Source: Nocardioides sp. JQ2195
GTDB taxonomy: Bacteria; Actinomycetota; Actinomycetes; Propionibacteriales; Nocardioidaceae
Length of the DNA stretch: 64,000 nucleotides
Reading direction: 5' to 3'
NCBI RefSeq assembly: GCF_012272695.1
Contig: NZ_CP050902.1
Location: forward strand, 806,001-870,000
The notes beneath the pieces are model-generated. The model saw only the letters and a program-made list of their open reading frames with translations. It searched no databases and was not told the origin of the DNA. The translations under genes and the position numbers were made by a program. Positions 40,376 to 49,955 of this stretch are shown here, in pieces. Each line of letters begins with the position of its first letter. The stretch's first letter is position 1.

Positions 40376-42208
40376 CTAGAGGCAGTTCTGGTCCTCCTGC
40401 TCGATCTGGAAGGCGGTCACCTTGCTGCCGTCGGTGAGGAAGAAGTAGCTCACACCATCGACCGGAGCGGTGCTGTAGGCGTCGCTGCCGGACAGGTCGC
40501 CGTACGCCGCCCGGACCTCGGCGACCGTGGAACCGACGACCCCGATGCCCTCGGGGGTGCGCATCCCGGGCTGGGCGAAGATGACCGCCAGGCCGTGCGC
40601 CGTGCTGAGGAAGCCGTGCACCTGGCCACTCACGTTCGGGTGCACGGTGTCGGCCCAGCCGTCGATGGTCACCGCACGGCACGGCATCGAGCGGTCGTCC
40701 TCGGCGATCGTGACCAGCCCGGTGGCATCGAGCTCCTCCGCCGTCATCCCGATCCTCAGCTCGCCCCAGCCGGCCGGCCCGAGCACCGTGCTCGACGTGG
40801 TTCCTGAGCCCCCGCAGCCTGCCACGGTGAACGAGCACAGCTCGTCGACCACGGTGGCGGCCTGCGAGGTCATCTCGTCGATCTGCGCCTGGCCGTCTCC
40901 GCTCGGGTAGCCGGCGTGCCCGCCGTCGCGGATCACCAGCACGGCGCTGCCGACTCGGACGACCACCGTGCTCTCCCCGAAGGGCGACTCCGAGCCGTTC
41001 AGCGTGTCGCGTTCGAGGAACGCCCAGGCCTCCCCGCCGACCGGCACCTCGCGCACCTCGCGGGTGGTGACGTAGCCGTCGTCGCGAACCGGGTCCTCGG
41101 TGCAGGCCTGCTGCTGCGCGACCAGGCCCTCGACGGCTGCCACGGCCGCGTCGGCGTCGGCGTACGTCGTGAGCTGGCGCGAGCGGTAGTCCTCGACGTC
41201 GTTCCAGTCGGCGCGCAGCCGGTCGGTGTGCTCCGGCTCCGACCAGGCCTGCTCGCAGGCCATGAAGTCCAGGGACCCCAGCGTGCGGCTCGGGCCCTTC
41301 AGCCCGTTGTCCCGGCCGGGCTCGGCCGCGGAGTCGTCGGGCCAGCCGTCGGCCAGGGGGAAGCCGGCGGGGATGGTGGTGGGGACGTCGCCCGACGAAC
41401 CGGTGTCTTGGTCAGGGTCGGCGCTCGAGGGCTCGAGTGGCCCTGGCGACTCCCCGAAGACCTCGAGCTCGGGCACGAGCTCCGCCAGCTCCGCACGCGA
41501 GGCGTCGACGCCTGCCTGCACGTCGCCGCTCCACCCACCCCAGACCTGGGTCACCAGCACCGCAGCCCCGTTGGTCATCACGTTCACGACCTGGACGGTG
41601 GGCTCGGTCTCGGCGCCGGGACCCAGGTCGGTGGTGATGGTGTTCCCCGGCCAGGCGTCGTCGGCACGCTGGATCTCCACGGTCCCGTCGGCCGACCCTT
41701 CCGCGGCACAGTCACGTGCTGCGTCGAGGATGCCCACCTGGGTGGCTCGCGCGGTCTGCTGGTCGCCGAGCAGGTACACCGTCCGGGTGACGAGCGTCTC
41801 GCCACCGGCGACCTCCGCGCTGCGCACGTCGACAGGGGACCGGTCAGCCAGGGGCAGGGTCCCGCAGAAGTCGAGCTCGTCCATCCGGCCCGTCTCGGTG
41901 ACCTCGGCCGACCCCATGCCGACGTCGATCGGGAAGTCGTCCGGGATCGCGGACAGCACGGGCTGCTCCGTCTGCTCGGTCCGCGAGGGAGTCGCCGGTG
42001 ACGGTTCCTCGCCCCGGTCGACGGCATTGCTGACGAACACACCCGAGGTGGCGACCACGGCGATCGCCGCCGCTGCGCCGAGTGCCATCACGCCGTTGTT
42101 GCGGCGCCGCACGCGATCTCCGCGGCGGCGTACCTCGGCCGGCGTCAGCGGGTTCACGGACAGTCCTCGGGGGTCGAAGTTCTCGAGGTCCTTGATCGGA
42201 TCAGACAT
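40376..42208 (-). CDS. Membrane-anchored extracytoplasmic protein paired with an ECF sigma factor
   Basis: 610 residues. A cytoplasmic N-terminus (1-38, with MSDPIKDLENFDPRGLSVNPLTPAEVRRRGDR) precedes one transmembrane helix (39-60) and a large exterior region of two related Trp/Cys-containing parts plus a C-terminal domain (VLGPAGWGELRIGMTAEEL) seen in other actinobacterial surface proteins. I do not recognise a named family. The gene overlaps the upstream sigma factor by 8 nt, and the short N-terminal segment is typical of the anti-sigma-like partners of SigE-type ECF factors. It probably senses an envelope signal and controls the sigma factor; this is inference. Confidence 0.7.
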   Translation of the reverse strand: MSDPIKDLENFDPRGLSVNPLTPAEVRRRGDRVRRRNNGVMALGAAAAIAVVATSGVFVSNAVDRGEEPSPATPSRTEQTEQPVLSAIPDDFPIDVGMGSAEVTETGRMDELDFCGTLPLADRSPVDVRSAEVAGGETLVTRTVYLLGDQQTARATQVGILDAARDCAAEGSADGTVEIQRADDAWPGNTITTDLGPGAETEPTVQVVNVMTNGAAVLVTQVWGGWSGDVQAGVDASRAELAELVPELEVFGESPGPLEPSSADPDQDTGSSGDVPTTIPAGFPLADGWPDDSAAEPGRDNGLKGPSRTLGSLDFMACEQAWSEPEHTDRLRADWNDVEDYRSRQLTTYADADAAVAAVEGLVAQQQACTEDPVRDDGYVTTREVREVPVGGEAWAFLERDTLNGSESPFGESTVVVRVGSAVLVIRDGGHAGYPSGDGQAQIDEMTSQAATVVDELCSFTVAGCGGSGTTSSTVLGPAGWGELRIGMTAEELDATGLVTIAEDDRSMPCRAVTIDGWADTVHPNVSGQVHGFLSTAHGLAVIFAQPGMRTPEGIGVVGSTVAEVRAAYGDLSGSDAYSTAPVDGVSYFFLTDGSKVTAFQIEQEDQNCL

Positions 42209-42713
42209 GGCTGGCTCCTTCCTGGAACCCGTTCGGTTCGTTCTCCGAGAGCAGCGCGGCCAGGGCCTCCCGGCCCCGTGAGAGGCGAGCCTTGATCGTT
42301 CCTTCGGGTGCGCCGACCTCCACGGCCACGGCGGCGACCGGCAGGTCACACATGTGGTGCAGCACCAGGGCCCGGCGTTGGGCCTCCGGCAGCTGCTTGA
42401 GCGCGGCGACCAGGGCGACGTACTTCTCGTCGACCGGCTGGGTCACCGACGGTGCCGCCACGGACCGGTCCAGGGCACGCCCGGCCAGCCTGGTGCGGCG
42501 CCAGCGGCTCACCGCCAGGCGGTGTGCGGTCACCCGCACCCACGCCTCCGGGTGGTCGGCCCGTTCCAGCTTGCGCCGGTGGGCCCAGGCCTTGACGAAC
42601 GCCTCCTGCACGCACTCCTGCGCCTCGTCGCGGTTCCCGATCATGGCGTAGACCTGACCGGTGATCCGGGCGAACGAGGCAGTGTAGAAGTCGTCGAACT
42701 CCTGCTGGTCCAT
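42201..42713 (-). CDS. SigE-family ECF RNA polymerase sigma factor
   Basis: 170 residues. Region 2 (about 5-75) reads FDDFYTASFARITGQVYAMIGNRDEAQECVQEAFVKAWAHRRKLERADHPEAWVRVTAHRLAVSRWRR, with the -10-recognition helix. Region 4 (about 97-155) has LPEAQRRALVLHHMCDLPVAAVAVEVGAPEGTIKARLSRGREAL. This matches the SigE family of actinobacterial ECF factors. The membrane partner overlaps by 8 nt downstream. A GCAACC-N16-CGTATC promoter 45-72 nt upstream looks ECF-type, consistent with autoregulation. Confidence 0.9.
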   Translation of the reverse strand: MDQQEFDDFYTASFARITGQVYAMIGNRDEAQECVQEAFVKAWAHRRKLERADHPEAWVRVTAHRLAVSRWRRTRLAGRALDRSVAAPSVTQPVDEKYVALVAALKQLPEAQRRALVLHHMCDLPVAAVAVEVGAPEGTIKARLSRGREALAALLSENEPNGFQEGASHV

Positions 42714-42757
42714 CGACGTCCCCCGTCCCGATCGGTGTTGCCTTCATTGTCGAGGGG

Positions 42758-42785
42758 GATACGCACGGAAGGGCGACTCGGTTGC
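42758..42785 (-). promoter_or_regulatory. ECF-type promoter for the sigma-factor gene
   Basis: On the minus strand GCAACC (42785-42780) and CGTATC (42763-42758) are separated by 16 nt, as in many actinobacterial ECF promoters with an AAC -35 core. It lies 45 nt upstream of the sigma gene and overlaps the terminator of the fused gene. Confidence 0.5.
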
Positions 42786-42794
42786 ACGAGTCGC
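42773..42794 (-). terminator. Hairpin terminator of the fused sigma-sensor gene
   Basis: GCGACTCG at 42773-42780 pairs with CGAGTCGC at 42787-42794 over a 6-nt loop. It begins 4 nt after the fused gene's stop. Confidence 0.55.
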
Positions 42795-42798
42795 GCGG

Positions 42799-44625
42799 TC
42801 AGTTCCTCGGCAGGTTGGCGACGCGGTCCAGGGCCCGCAGGGAGAGCTGGTGGAAGGCGCCGTGCCCGATCGAGTGGCCGGAGTCCGGCACGAACCCGAG
42901 CTGGACGACGACCTTGCCCCGTCGCATCACCGCCATCAGGAACTGCACGGTCCGGTCGTCGGAGATCTCGGTGGTGAGGTGCCAGATGGTCAGGTCGGAG
43001 TCCTTGGAGGACCGGGTGGCTGTGCGGAGCACCTCGGTGGAGAGGTCCTTGTCCTCACAGCCCTCCATCTTCGTGCGGATCCCCGCGACGAAGGCGCGGG
43101 CGGCGTCCGGCTTGCGGAAGCGCCCCACGGTCTCGGTGAGGCCGAAGGCCGTCGGGAGCTTGGCCTCCGGGATGACGAAGGTGCGGCTCGTGGCAGCACG
43201 GACCACCTTGCCGTCGAAAGTGGCCCGGTCGCACCGGGTGGCGGCGTTGTTGTCACCGGACGGGTCGGCCGGCTCCGTGCCGACCCACGGGTCCTCGACC
43301 CCGTTGACCGGGGGGAGGTCGACCTCCTGCAGCAGGCCCGGGGCTCGGGCGGCGACCGGGGGCGGAACCTGGCGCAGGGACGGCTCGGTCGCGCAGGCAC
43401 CGGCGGACTCGTGGTCGCAGAGGCTGTTGACGGCGGTGGCCGCCAGGCTGGTGACGGGGGCCAGACGGGGAGCGCGGTCCGACTCGAAGCGGCGTACGAC
43501 GGAGGTGACCAGCGAGCCGGTCCGGGCCACCGCGACGGTGTAGGTGTGCACCGGCTTGTCCCAGGTCCGCAGCACCATCACGACGGCGTTGTCACCGACG
43601 CCCCTGAGGGCGTGGGTGGCCAGCAGTTGCGGCCGGGACTGGGTGCACTCGGAGTACCAGCCGATCGTGATCCGGAAGGCTCGGAGGGCGGCCTCGGGGC
43701 TGTCGGACAGCTCCACGCTCTGCACGGCGGAGAGCTTGGGGTCCCCGCCGAAGCGGAACTTCCGCACCAGTGCGGCCTGACCCTTGGGGTCGGCGAAACG
43801 CTCGGCCTGGCACACGGAGTGGATGCCGTTGCCGCCGGTGTTGTCGGTGGTCGCCCGGACCCGGAGCGACCGGCCCGGGGAGAGCGTGCCGACCTGCTCC
43901 TGGGTCAGCAGGTCCTCCTGCTGGAGCCGAGTGGCGGGATCCACCTCGTCGGACACCGACGGGTCGCCATGGGCGCTGACCCCGCCGAGGGCCGGTGAGG
44001 CGCCGCCGGCCTGGTGCACCACGGCCCCGGAGCCGAGCACGGCCGCGATCGCGACCAGGACGCCCCCGGCGGTGTGCGCCCGGCGCCGGGTCGCGCCGGT
44101 GCGCCGGATGATGGTGGCGCGGGGAAAGCGGACGTCGGCGATGCGGCGCACCAGCGCTTCGAGCCGGAAGCGCACGGCGGTGGAGGGCACGTCACGGTGC
44201 AGCGCGAACTGGGCGGTGGCGGTCTGCAGCTCGCGAGCGGCGGCCTCGTCGGTGAGTCCGAGCTCACGGGCCATCTGCTCCATGCTGGCCGTGCAGAGGT
44301 GGTTGAGCAACAGGGCCCGGCGCTGCGGCAGCGTCAGCTTGGACAGGGCGTCCAGGGTGGCGCGGGTCTCGTCGTCGAGCTGCTTGTCGCGGTGCCAGAT
44401 GCGGGTGGTGTGCCGACGCTGGGCGTGCGTCCACGCGTGCGGTCGCACCCAGGTCTCGGGATCCTCGAGGCGTGAGACCTTGCGCCAGTGGTGCCACGCG
44501 GCGACGAAGGCGTCACGGACGGCACCGCGAGCAGCGGGGAGGTCGCCGGTCAGTGCATAGGTCTGCAGCAACAGGCGATCCCGGGCGGCGGCGTAGAACG
44601 CGTCGAACTCGGCAGGATCGTGCAT
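42799..44625 (-). CDS. ECF sigma factor-like domains fused to a transmembrane helix and extracytoplasmic domain
   Basis: 608 residues in one frame. Residues 5-75 match sigma region 2 (FDAFYAAARDRLLLQTYALTGDLPAARGAVRDAFVAAWHHWRKV) and 88-140 region 4 (LPQRRALLLNHLCTASMEQMARELGLTDEAAARELQ). A basic stretch leads to one transmembrane helix (186-206), then an exterior part of about 400 residues with four or more Cys (QAERF, YSECTQ, NSLCDHES, GCEDKD). The exterior part is similar in layout to the 610-aa partner encoded next door. In effect the sigma factor and its membrane partner are one protein, which would have to be cleaved or act at the membrane. No frameshift is visible. The start ATG at 44625 has no clear ribosome binding site. 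Confidence 0.72.
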   Translation of the reverse strand: MHDPAEFDAFYAAARDRLLLQTYALTGDLPAARGAVRDAFVAAWHHWRKVSRLEDPETWVRPHAWTHAQRRHTTRIWHRDKQLDDETRATLDALSKLTLPQRRALLLNHLCTASMEQMARELGLTDEAAARELQTATAQFALHRDVPSTAVRFRLEALVRRIADVRFPRATIIRRTGATRRRAHTAGGVLVAIAAVLGSGAVVHQAGGASPALGGVSAHGDPSVSDEVDPATRLQQEDLLTQEQVGTLSPGRSLRVRATTDNTGGNGIHSVCQAERFADPKGQAALVRKFRFGGDPKLSAVQSVELSDSPEAALRAFRITIGWYSECTQSRPQLLATHALRGVGDNAVVMVLRTWDKPVHTYTVAVARTGSLVTSVVRRFESDRAPRLAPVTSLAATAVNSLCDHESAGACATEPSLRQVPPPVAARAPGLLQEVDLPPVNGVEDPWVGTEPADPSGDNNAATRCDRATFDGKVVRAATSRTFVIPEAKLPTAFGLTETVGRFRKPDAARAFVAGIRTKMEGCEDKDLSTEVLRTATRSSKDSDLTIWHLTTEISDDRTVQFLMAVMRRGKVVVQLGFVPDSGHSIGHGAFHQLSLRALDRVANLPRN

Positions 44626-44726
44626 GACCAGTCAAAGGTACGGGGTCGGCGGGCAACCGGCGAAACCGCCTCGTGCGGCGTGTGCAGCGTTCGCCACGGC
44701 CGACTCCGGGTGAAGATGGCACCGCC

Positions 44727-45965
44727 ATGACCGCGACACTGACCCCTCCCGGCCTCTCCTCCACCAGTGCCTCCCGCCGACCGCTGACGTTGTTGGCCGG
44801 CCTGGCTGGCTTCTCGGCGGCCGTGACCACGTTGGCCGGCTGCCTCGCGATCGCGCTGGTCGGCTGGTTCCTGGCCGATGGCGGCATCCACGGCGCCCCA
44901 CGCGAGGCGCTGCGCACGGGCGGCTTGGCCTGGCTGACCGGCCACGGCTCCGGGCTGCACGTGCACGGGGTGCCCATCACCGCGCTCCCGCTGGGACTGA
45001 CCCTGGTCTGCGCGGTGGTGGTCTGGCGCTTCGGCCTGCGACTGGGCGAGCAGGTCGCCGGTCACGGGCCCGATGCCGAAGCGCTCTCCGACGGCGACCG
45101 GGACTGGACCGTGCCCGCCGCGGTCGGGATCTTCTCCGCCTCCTACGTCATCGTCGCGGTCGTCACGGTCGTGCTCAGCGGCACCTCCCAGACCGCCCCG
45201 TCGACGAACGCCGTGGTGCTCTGGTCGTTGGCGCTCACGGTGCTCATCGGCGGGACGGGCGTGGCCATCGGCTCCGGTCGCGCCGCGGTGTGGTTGTCGC
45301 TGGCGCCGCAGGCCGTGCGCGGCAGCCTGCACGCGGCAGGGACGATCCTGGCCGCCTTCGTGGCGATCTCGACGGTCACCTTCCTGGTGGCGCTGGCCCT
45401 CGACCTCGGAGCCGCGATGAACGTCATGTCGCAGCTGCACCTCGACACCGGTGACGGCATCATGTTCGTGCTGCTCACCCTGGTCGTCGTGCCGAACGCG
45501 GTGATCTTCTCCGGCTGCTACCTGCTCGGACCCGGCTTCATGGTCGGCACCCACACCCTGGTCTCTCCGTCAGTGGTGGCCATCGGTGCCGTCCCCATGT
45601 TCCCGCTGCTCGCCGCCCTGCCTGACTCGGGACCGACCCCCGCGTGGGTGCCGGCACTGCTCGCGCTCCCGGTGCTCTGCGGAGTGGTCGGCGCCTTCCT
45701 CAGCCAACGCCGCAACCCCACCGTGGCATGGGACGAGGGTGCGCTGCGGGGGTTGGTCGGCGGTGCGCTGGCCGGGATCGGGTTCGGCCTGCTGGCCGCC
45801 GTCTCGGGCGGCGCCGTGGGTCCGGGGCGCATGCGTGAGGTCGGCCCCCAGGCAGGTGAGGTGCTCTGGCACGGCATCGTGTCCTTCGGCATGGGCGGCC
45901 TGGTCGGCGGTCTCATCGCGACGTGGTGGATCCGCCGCTCGATGCTGGTCGAGGACGACGACTGA
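44727..45965 (+). CDS. perM: PerM/DUF6350 cell-division-associated membrane protein
   Basis: 412 residues with about ten hydrophobic helices and an acidic loop near residue 110 (GPDAEALSDGDRDW). It lies directly before purN-purH, the arrangement of mycobacterial perM (Rv0955)-purN-purH, where PerM stabilises divisome protein FtsB and contributes to persistence. Conserved family segments include GPGFMVGTHTLVSPSVVAIGAVPMFPLLAALP and the tail WHGIVSFGMGGLVGGLIATWWIRRS. The call rests on synteny plus topology, so a precise role here is inferred. Confidence 0.82.
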   Translation: MTATLTPPGLSSTSASRRPLTLLAGLAGFSAAVTTLAGCLAIALVGWFLADGGIHGAPREALRTGGLAWLTGHGSGLHVHGVPITALPLGLTLVCAVVVWRFGLRLGEQVAGHGPDAEALSDGDRDWTVPAAVGIFSASYVIVAVVTVVLSGTSQTAPSTNAVVLWSLALTVLIGGTGVAIGSGRAAVWLSLAPQAVRGSLHAAGTILAAFVAISTVTFLVALALDLGAAMNVMSQLHLDTGDGIMFVLLTLVVVPNAVIFSGCYLLGPGFMVGTHTLVSPSVVAIGAVPMFPLLAALPDSGPTPAWVPALLALPVLCGVVGAFLSQRRNPTVAWDEGALRGLVGGALAGIGFGLLAAVSGGAVGPGRMREVGPQAGEVLWHGIVSFGMGGLVGGLIATWWIRRSMLVEDDD

Positions 45966-46028
45966 CCTTGCCCGTCCATCGCTGAGGCCGATGCGCGCCC
46001 GGCCCGGCACGGTCGATAAACTCCGGCC

Positions 46029-46652
46029 GTGCCCTCCTCCCGAAAGCCCCAGCGCCTCGTCGTGCTCGTGTCCGGCTCGGGAACCAACCTCCAGTCCCTG
46101 ATCGACGCGGCCCAGGACCCGGCGTACGGCGCCGTCGTGGTCGCAGTGGGTGCCGATCGGGACGACATCGAGGGCCTGGCCCGTGCCGAGCGTGCCGGCA
46201 TCCCGACGTTCGTGCGCACGGTGAAGCAGTTCACCTCGCGCGAGCACTGGGACCGTGCACTGGCCGACACGGTGGCCGCCTTCGAGCCCGACCTCGTCGT
46301 GCTGGCCGGGTTCATGAAGCTGGTGGGCGAGGACTTCCTCGACCGGTTCGCGGGGCGAACGGTCAACACGCACCCCGCCCTGTGCCCGTCGTTCCCGGGC
46401 ACCAACGGGCCCGCGGACGCCCTCGCCTACGGCGTGAAGGTCACCGGAGCCACGCTCTTCGTGGTGGACGGTGGGGTCGACACCGGCCCGATCGTCGCGC
46501 AGGCCGTCGTGCCCGTCGAGGACGACGACGACGTCGAGACCTTGCACGAGCGGATCAAGGTCGCCGAGCGCGACATGCTCGTCGAGAACGTGGGCCGCCT
46601 GGCCCGAGAAGGAATCACCATCACCGACAGGAAAGTGCGGTTCGGCGCATGA
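46029..46652 (+). CDS. purN: Phosphoribosylglycinamide formyltransferase
   Basis: 207 residues. PurN transfers a formyl group from 10-formyl-THF to GAR in purine synthesis. The N-terminal [20 protein letters not shown] binds phosphate of GAR. The catalytic His lies in [13 protein letters not shown] and the Asp in [10 protein letters not shown]. The GTG start is preceded by TAAACT at 46017-46022, 6 nt away, so the transcript is probably leaderless. The stop overlaps purH by 4 nt. FolD, which supplies the folate cofactor, lies 3 kb downstream. Confidence 0.95.
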   Translation: MPSSRKPQRLVVLVSGSGTNLQSLIDAAQDPAYGAVVVAVGADRDDIEGLARAERAGIPTFVRTVKQFTSREHWDRALADTVAAFEPDLVVLAGFMKLVGEDFLDRFAGRTVNTHPALCPSFPGTNGPADALAYGVKVTGATLFVVDGGVDTGPIVAQAVVPVEDDDDVETLHERIKVAERDMLVENVGRLAREGITITDRKVRFGA

Positions 46653-48256
46653 CAGACGGCAAGATCGCCATCAAGCGGGCACTGGTCTCGGTCTATGACA
46701 AGTCAGGCCTCGAGGAGCTGGTCCGTGGCCTCCACGCTGCCGGGGTCGCCCTCGTCTCCACCGGGGGATCGGCGGCCCTGATCGCCGACCTCGGGGTCCC
46801 GGTCACCAAGGTCGAGGACCTCACCGGGTTCCCGGAGTGCCTCGACGGTCGGGTCAAGACCCTGCACCCGCGCGTGCACGCCGGCATCCTGGCCGACCGT
46901 CGCCTCGACACGCACGTGCAGCAGCTGGCCGACCTCGGGATCGAGGCCTTCGACCTCGTGGTCTCCAACCTCTACCCGTTCACCCAGACGGTGGCCTCGG
47001 GTGCCACCCCTGACGAGTGTGTCGAGCAGATCGACATCGGGGGGCCCTCGATGGTGCGAGCGGCCGCCAAGAACCACCCGTCGGTGGCGATCGTGACCTC
47101 GCCCGACTCCTATGACGCCGTGCTGGCCGCCGCGCAGTTGGGTGGCTTCACGCTCGCCCAGCGCAAGCGCCTGGCCGCCGAGGCCTTCGTCCACACCGCG
47201 ACCTACGACGTGCACGTGGCCTCCTGGATGGGCTCGGTGCTGACCGACACCTCCGACGGTTCGGGCTTCCCGGCCTGGATGGGCGCGACCTGGACCCAGT
47301 CCGACGTCCTGCGCTACGGGGAGAACCCGCACCAGAGGGCCGCGCTCTACACGAGTGGGCGCCAGCCGGAGGGTGGGGTCGCCCAAGGCGTGCAGCTGCA
47401 CGGCAAGGAGATGTCCTACAACAACTTCGTCGACGCCGACGCTGCCTACCGGGCCGCCTACGACCACGGTGACCAGCCCACTGTCGCGATCATCAAGCAC
47501 GCCAACCCGTGCGGCATCGCGGTGGGAGCGGACATCGCCGACGCGCACCGCAAGGCACACGCCTGCGACCCGGTTTCGGCGTACGGCGGCATCATCGCCA
47601 CCAACCGCAACGTGACGGCCGAGATGGCCGAGACGGTCAAGGACATCTTCACCGAGGTCGTCGTGGCGCCCGGGTTCGACGGTCCTGCGCTCGACATCCT
47701 CACCGCGAAGAAGAACCTGCGCCTGCTGGTGGCCAACCCGCCGCTCGGCGGTGGCATCGAGTACCGCCCGATCTCGGGCGGGCTGCTGGTGCAGCAGCGC
47801 GACGCGATCGACGCGGCTGATGAGATCGTCAAGGAGGACGGCACCACGTGGCAGATCGGTGACGACGCGTCCCGATGGCGCCTGGTGGCCGGCGACGCGG
47901 CCTCGGAGGAGACGCTCGCCGACCTGCAGTTCGCCTGGCGCTCGATCCGTGCGGTGAAGTCCAACGCGATCCTGCTGGCCGACGGCGGTGCCTCGGTGGG
48001 TGTCGGCATGGGTCAGGTCAACCGGGTGGACTCCTGCAACCTCGCGGTGACCCGGGCAGGGGAGCGGGCGGCAGGCTCCGTGGCCGCCTCCGACGCGTTC
48101 TTCCCCTTCGCCGACGGCCTGGAGGTGCTGCTCGAGGCCGGCGTGCGCGCCGTGGTCGCCCCCGGTGGCTCCATCCGGGACGAGGAGGTCATCGCGGCCG
48201 CGCAGAAGGCCGGCGTGACGATGTACTTCACCGGCACCCGTCACTTCGCCCACTGA
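46649..48256 (+). CDS. purH: Bifunctional AICAR formyltransferase / IMP cyclohydrolase
   Basis: 535 residues. The N-terminal MGS-like cyclohydrolase domain (1-150) has [17 protein letters not shown] and [12 protein letters not shown]. The C-terminal AICAR transformylase domain has [24 protein letters not shown] with the catalytic Lys-His pair, and [13 protein letters not shown] near the end. It carries out the last two steps to IMP. Start ATG 46649 lies in the purN stop (ATGA). A family of 23-bp repeats begins right at its stop codon. Confidence 0.96.
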   Translation: MTDGKIAIKRALVSVYDKSGLEELVRGLHAAGVALVSTGGSAALIADLGVPVTKVEDLTGFPECLDGRVKTLHPRVHAGILADRRLDTHVQQLADLGIEAFDLVVSNLYPFTQTVASGATPDECVEQIDIGGPSMVRAAAKNHPSVAIVTSPDSYDAVLAAAQLGGFTLAQRKRLAAEAFVHTATYDVHVASWMGSVLTDTSDGSGFPAWMGATWTQSDVLRYGENPHQRAALYTSGRQPEGGVAQGVQLHGKEMSYNNFVDADAAYRAAYDHGDQPTVAIIKHANPCGIAVGADIADAHRKAHACDPVSAYGGIIATNRNVTAEMAETVKDIFTEVVVAPGFDGPALDILTAKKNLRLLVANPPLGGGIEYRPISGGLLVQQRDAIDAADEIVKEDGTTWQIGDDASRWRLVAGDAASEETLADLQFAWRSIRAVKSNAILLADGGASVGVGMGQVNRVDSCNLAVTRAGERAAGSVAASDAFFPFADGLEVLLEAGVRAVVAPGGSIRDEEVIAAAQKAGVTMYFTGTRHFAH

Positions 48257-48345
48257 CGCGAACGGGCAGTTCTTGCTGCGCCAACAAGCAATCGTTGCTG
48301 CGCGAACCCGCAGTTCTTGACGTCCGAGCCGTCAATTCTTGATGC
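48257..48345. repeat. Array of ~23-bp units after purH
   Basis: Four degenerate forward units of the same type as after guaA (CGAACGGGCAGTTCTTGCTG, then variants ending GTTGCT, TTCTTGAC and TTCTTGATG) follow the purH stop. No reverse half is clear, unlike the guaA copy. The unit sequence appears to be a species-specific intergenic motif. Confidence 0.6.
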
Positions 48346-48406
48346 ACGACCCCTGCCACCCAGGCCCTGCGGAAAAGGAGTGGCGGGGGTCGCCTGCAGG
48401 TCACTA

Positions 48407-48420
48407 TCTTGACGTCAAGA
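48407..48420. promoter_or_regulatory. Palindromic operator TCTTGACGTCAAGA before MFS gene
   Basis: A perfect 14-bp palindrome 25 nt before the MFS start. The 16-mer TATCTTGACGTCAAGA occurs again only before icd (54580-54595), so the two genes probably share a regulator. Confidence 0.6.
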
Positions 48421-48445
48421 CAAAGCGTACGACGGGAGCTCGGGC

Positions 48446-49693
48446 ATGGCGCAGCACTGGTGGCAACGGATCATCCCGCCGACGAAGCTGGAGCGCGACC
48501 TCGCCCTCCAGTGCGTGCTGTCAGCATTCGCCACCGGAGCGTTCCTGACCGGAACCGCGGTCTTCTTCACCCAGATCGTCGGACTGACCGGTGCCCAGGT
48601 CGGCCTCGGGATGAGCGTCGCCGCCCTGGTCACGCTCGCCCTGTCCGTCCCGTTGGGTCGACTCAGTGACACGGTCGGCGCCAAGCGACTCTGGGTGATC
48701 GCCGCACTGCTGGAGGCGCTGCTCTACTTCTCGTGGCCCTTCGTGGGCGGTTTTGCGCTCTTCGTGGTGATGCTGTCGGTGCTGGCATCGATCGAGACGG
48801 CGGGACGCTCCGCCCGCAACGCCTATCGCATCGAGGTGTTCCCCCGCGCCACCCGGGTCCGGGCGATGGCGTTCCAGCGCTCGGCGCGCAACGTGGGCTA
48901 CACCCTCGGTGCCGGTGCCAGTGGCGTCGCGCTGGGAATCGGCACCCGTGAGGCGATTCTCGCCGTGCCGCTCCTGACCGGTGCCCTCCTGCTGCTGAAC
49001 GCGTGGATGATCAGCTTCCTGCCGGAGCTGGTGCGCCAGGTGCCCGCGCACGGCGAGGAGCACCACCTGTCACCGGGTGCCTTCCGGAACAAGGGGTTCG
49101 TCGTCCTCGGGATCTGCAACGGCGTGCTGTCGTCGAACCAGGTCCTGCTCAACGTGGTGGTGCCGCTGTGGCTGGTCGAGCGCACCGATGCACCGCAGGT
49201 CCTGCTGGCCTGGCTGTTCGGCACCAACACCGTGCTGGCCGTGCTGCTGCAGGTCCGCGCCTCGCGTGGTGCGGAGACCGTCGACGGTGCGCTGCGCGCA
49301 GTGCGGTGGTCGGGGTGGGCCTTCGTGCTGTCCTGCGTGGTGCTGAGCGTGACCCACGAGACCGTCGGCTGGGTGTCGATCGTGCTGATCTGGGTCGGTC
49401 ACATCACGATCACCGGCGCCGAGCTGTGGCAGTCCGCCTCCGACTGGGGCTTCACCTCCGAGCTCTCCGACCCGAGACGCCTCGGCGACTACCAGGGCGT
49501 GTGGGGGATGGGCTACCAGATCGAGCCGATCGTGTTCCCGGCCCTCTACACGTTCCTCGCCCTGTCGTGGGGCGCGCCGGGCTGGGCGGTGATCGCAGCG
49601 ATCGGGGTGGTCGCCGCGGTGGTCTCGCACCCGGCCGCCCGAGCGGCCGAGCGTCACCTCGCGCGGCATGCCGCCGCGCCGGTCGCCGCCTGA
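48446..49693 (+). CDS. MFS transporter, 415 aa
   Basis: Twelve predicted transmembrane helices. The loop 2-3 motif is VPLGRLSDTVGAKRLW, and RSARNVGYTLGAGASG lies around helix 5. It belongs to the drug/metabolite DHA-type part of MFS; substrate unknown. The short AAAGG... region carries a palindromic operator shared with icd, tying expression to an intermediary-metabolism regulator. The C-terminus ends in a short Ala/Arg-rich tail whose codons lie at the start of an 82-bp tandem repeat, so the tail may vary. Confidence 0.82.
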   Translation: MAQHWWQRIIPPTKLERDLALQCVLSAFATGAFLTGTAVFFTQIVGLTGAQVGLGMSVAALVTLALSVPLGRLSDTVGAKRLWVIAALLEALLYFSWPFVGGFALFVVMLSVLASIETAGRSARNAYRIEVFPRATRVRAMAFQRSARNVGYTLGAGASGVALGIGTREAILAVPLLTGALLLLNAWMISFLPELVRQVPAHGEEHHLSPGAFRNKGFVVLGICNGVLSSNQVLLNVVVPLWLVERTDAPQVLLAWLFGTNTVLAVLLQVRASRGAETVDGALRAVRWSGWAFVLSCVVLSVTHETVGWVSIVLIWVGHITITGAELWQSASDWGFTSELSDPRRLGDYQGVWGMGYQIEPIVFPALYTFLALSWGAPGWAVIAAIGVVAAVVSHPAARAAERHLARHAAAPVAA

Positions 49694-49853
49694 GCGACGT
49701 TCGCGGCCCCGCCATCCGCAGGGCCGGCTGGCGCGCCGTACGCCGACCGGTGCGGCCACGCCGGTCGCCGCCTGAGCGACGTTCGCGGCCCCGCCGTCCG
49801 CAGGGCCGGCTGGCGCGCCGTACGCCGACCCGTGCGGCCACGCCGGACGCCGG
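49681..49853. repeat. 82-bp tandem duplication spanning the MFS stop codon
   Basis: The sequence starting GGTCGCCGCCTGAGCGACG occurs at 49681 and 49763 (80 of 82 bases identical by eye) with a partial third at 49845. The first copy contains the last four codons and stop of the MFS gene, so the unit arose from its 3' end. Confidence 0.85.
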
Positions 49854-49955
49854 CACCTGCGTGGTCGCGATGACGAAATCGCGCGTCACAGCACGGGGGC
49901 AGCGACCGGAACCCCGCGTTGCACGAGCGGAGGGGGCGCTCCCTAGGATGGGCGG

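Noticed and set aside
49880-49955. THF riboswitch before folD
   Set aside because: A leaderless -10 box lies 6 nt before the GTG, leaving no leader, and no aptamer motif is visible.
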